Source: an uncultured Prevotella sp. (GTDB lineage: Bacteria > Bacteroidota > Bacteroidia > Bacteroidales > Bacteroidaceae). From it: 23,856 nucleotides of DNA. The translations under genes and the position numbers were made by a program. Below, in pieces: positions 23,733-23,856 of this stretch (positions are counted from its first letter, which is position 1; every line of letters begins with the position of its first letter). The notes beneath the pieces were generated by a model that was not told where the DNA came from, ran no database searches, and saw only the letters and a program-made list of their open reading frames with translations. The DNA lies in contig CAJKDU010000038.1 of NCBI GenBank assembly GCA_905198745.1, forward strand, positions 1 to 23,856. Reading direction: 5' to 3'.

Positions 23733-23856
23733 GATTTTTTTGGTTAAAGAGATAAATAGATTGTATATAACTGTTCTCTGTAGCAATATCAGTATTAACT
23801 GACTCAAGTTTCGGATTTAGAATTCAAGCCGTTTGAGCATACTCTCTAAGTGCAGC
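23733..23856. other. Upstream region of the lipoprotein gene, no gene seen
   Basis: These 124 AT-rich bases hold the leader and presumably the promoter of the minus-strand lipoprotein gene. I found no exact TAnnTTTG box on that strand. No coding frame is supported. Confidence 0.5.

Overview
The window reads as a chromosomal segment of a Bacteroidota bacterium, most likely Prevotella or a close relative. The reasons are several good matches to the phylum's sigma factor boxes (-7 TAnnTTTG, one with a correctly spaced -33 TTTG), exported proteins with Bacteroidota-type signals, a propeller/Y_Y_Y/AraC membrane regulator, a DUF5723-like outer-membrane protein and a lipoprotein with acidic residues after its Cys. 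Genus is inference; no rRNA is present.

Layout. (1) 1-339: a possible 3' end of a gene cut by the left edge, then an inverted repeat and no clear gene. (2) 340-2261, minus: housekeeping operon ruvB-coaD-ybeY (Holliday-junction motor, CoA synthesis, 16S rRNA maturation). (3) 2333-7208: a 909-residue membrane-spanning regulator (minus) diverges from a bile acid:sodium symporter-family transporter (plus), which is followed by a soluble AraC regulator. The AraC leader is a perfect 17-bp inverted repeat that overlaps its own promoter box and ends in a T-rich tract. (4) 7209-8045: about 840 bp of non-coding, repeat-rich DNA with a nested hairpin terminator, tandem GCCGTTAA repeats and REP-like palindromes, followed by a gene that seems to have lost its 5' end (8046-8573). 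(5) 8785-20241, plus: a five-gene operon in which every product has a signal peptide. Three are large TPR-CHAT proteins (925, 1480 and 763 residues) with intact His/Cys dyads of the caspase-like (clan CD) type; the other two are secreted proteins of unknown function (420 and 207 residues). (6) 20324-20483: tRNA-Val(CAC) with a canonical promoter and a long, probably bidirectional, hairpin terminator. (7) 20577-23732, minus: a lipoprotein followed by a DUF5723-like outer-membrane protein.

How it may work together. The CHAT operon is the strongest candidate for an undescribed system. CHAT peptidases with TPRs are best known in the cytoplasm (separase-like regulation, craspase, gasdermin-linked defence), whereas this operon encodes an apparently exported set in the periplasm or on the surface. 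The two non-CHAT products are natural candidates for substrate, partner or effector, but nothing in the sequence proves this. The transporter and its two flanking regulators look like a second, independent sense-and-transport unit.
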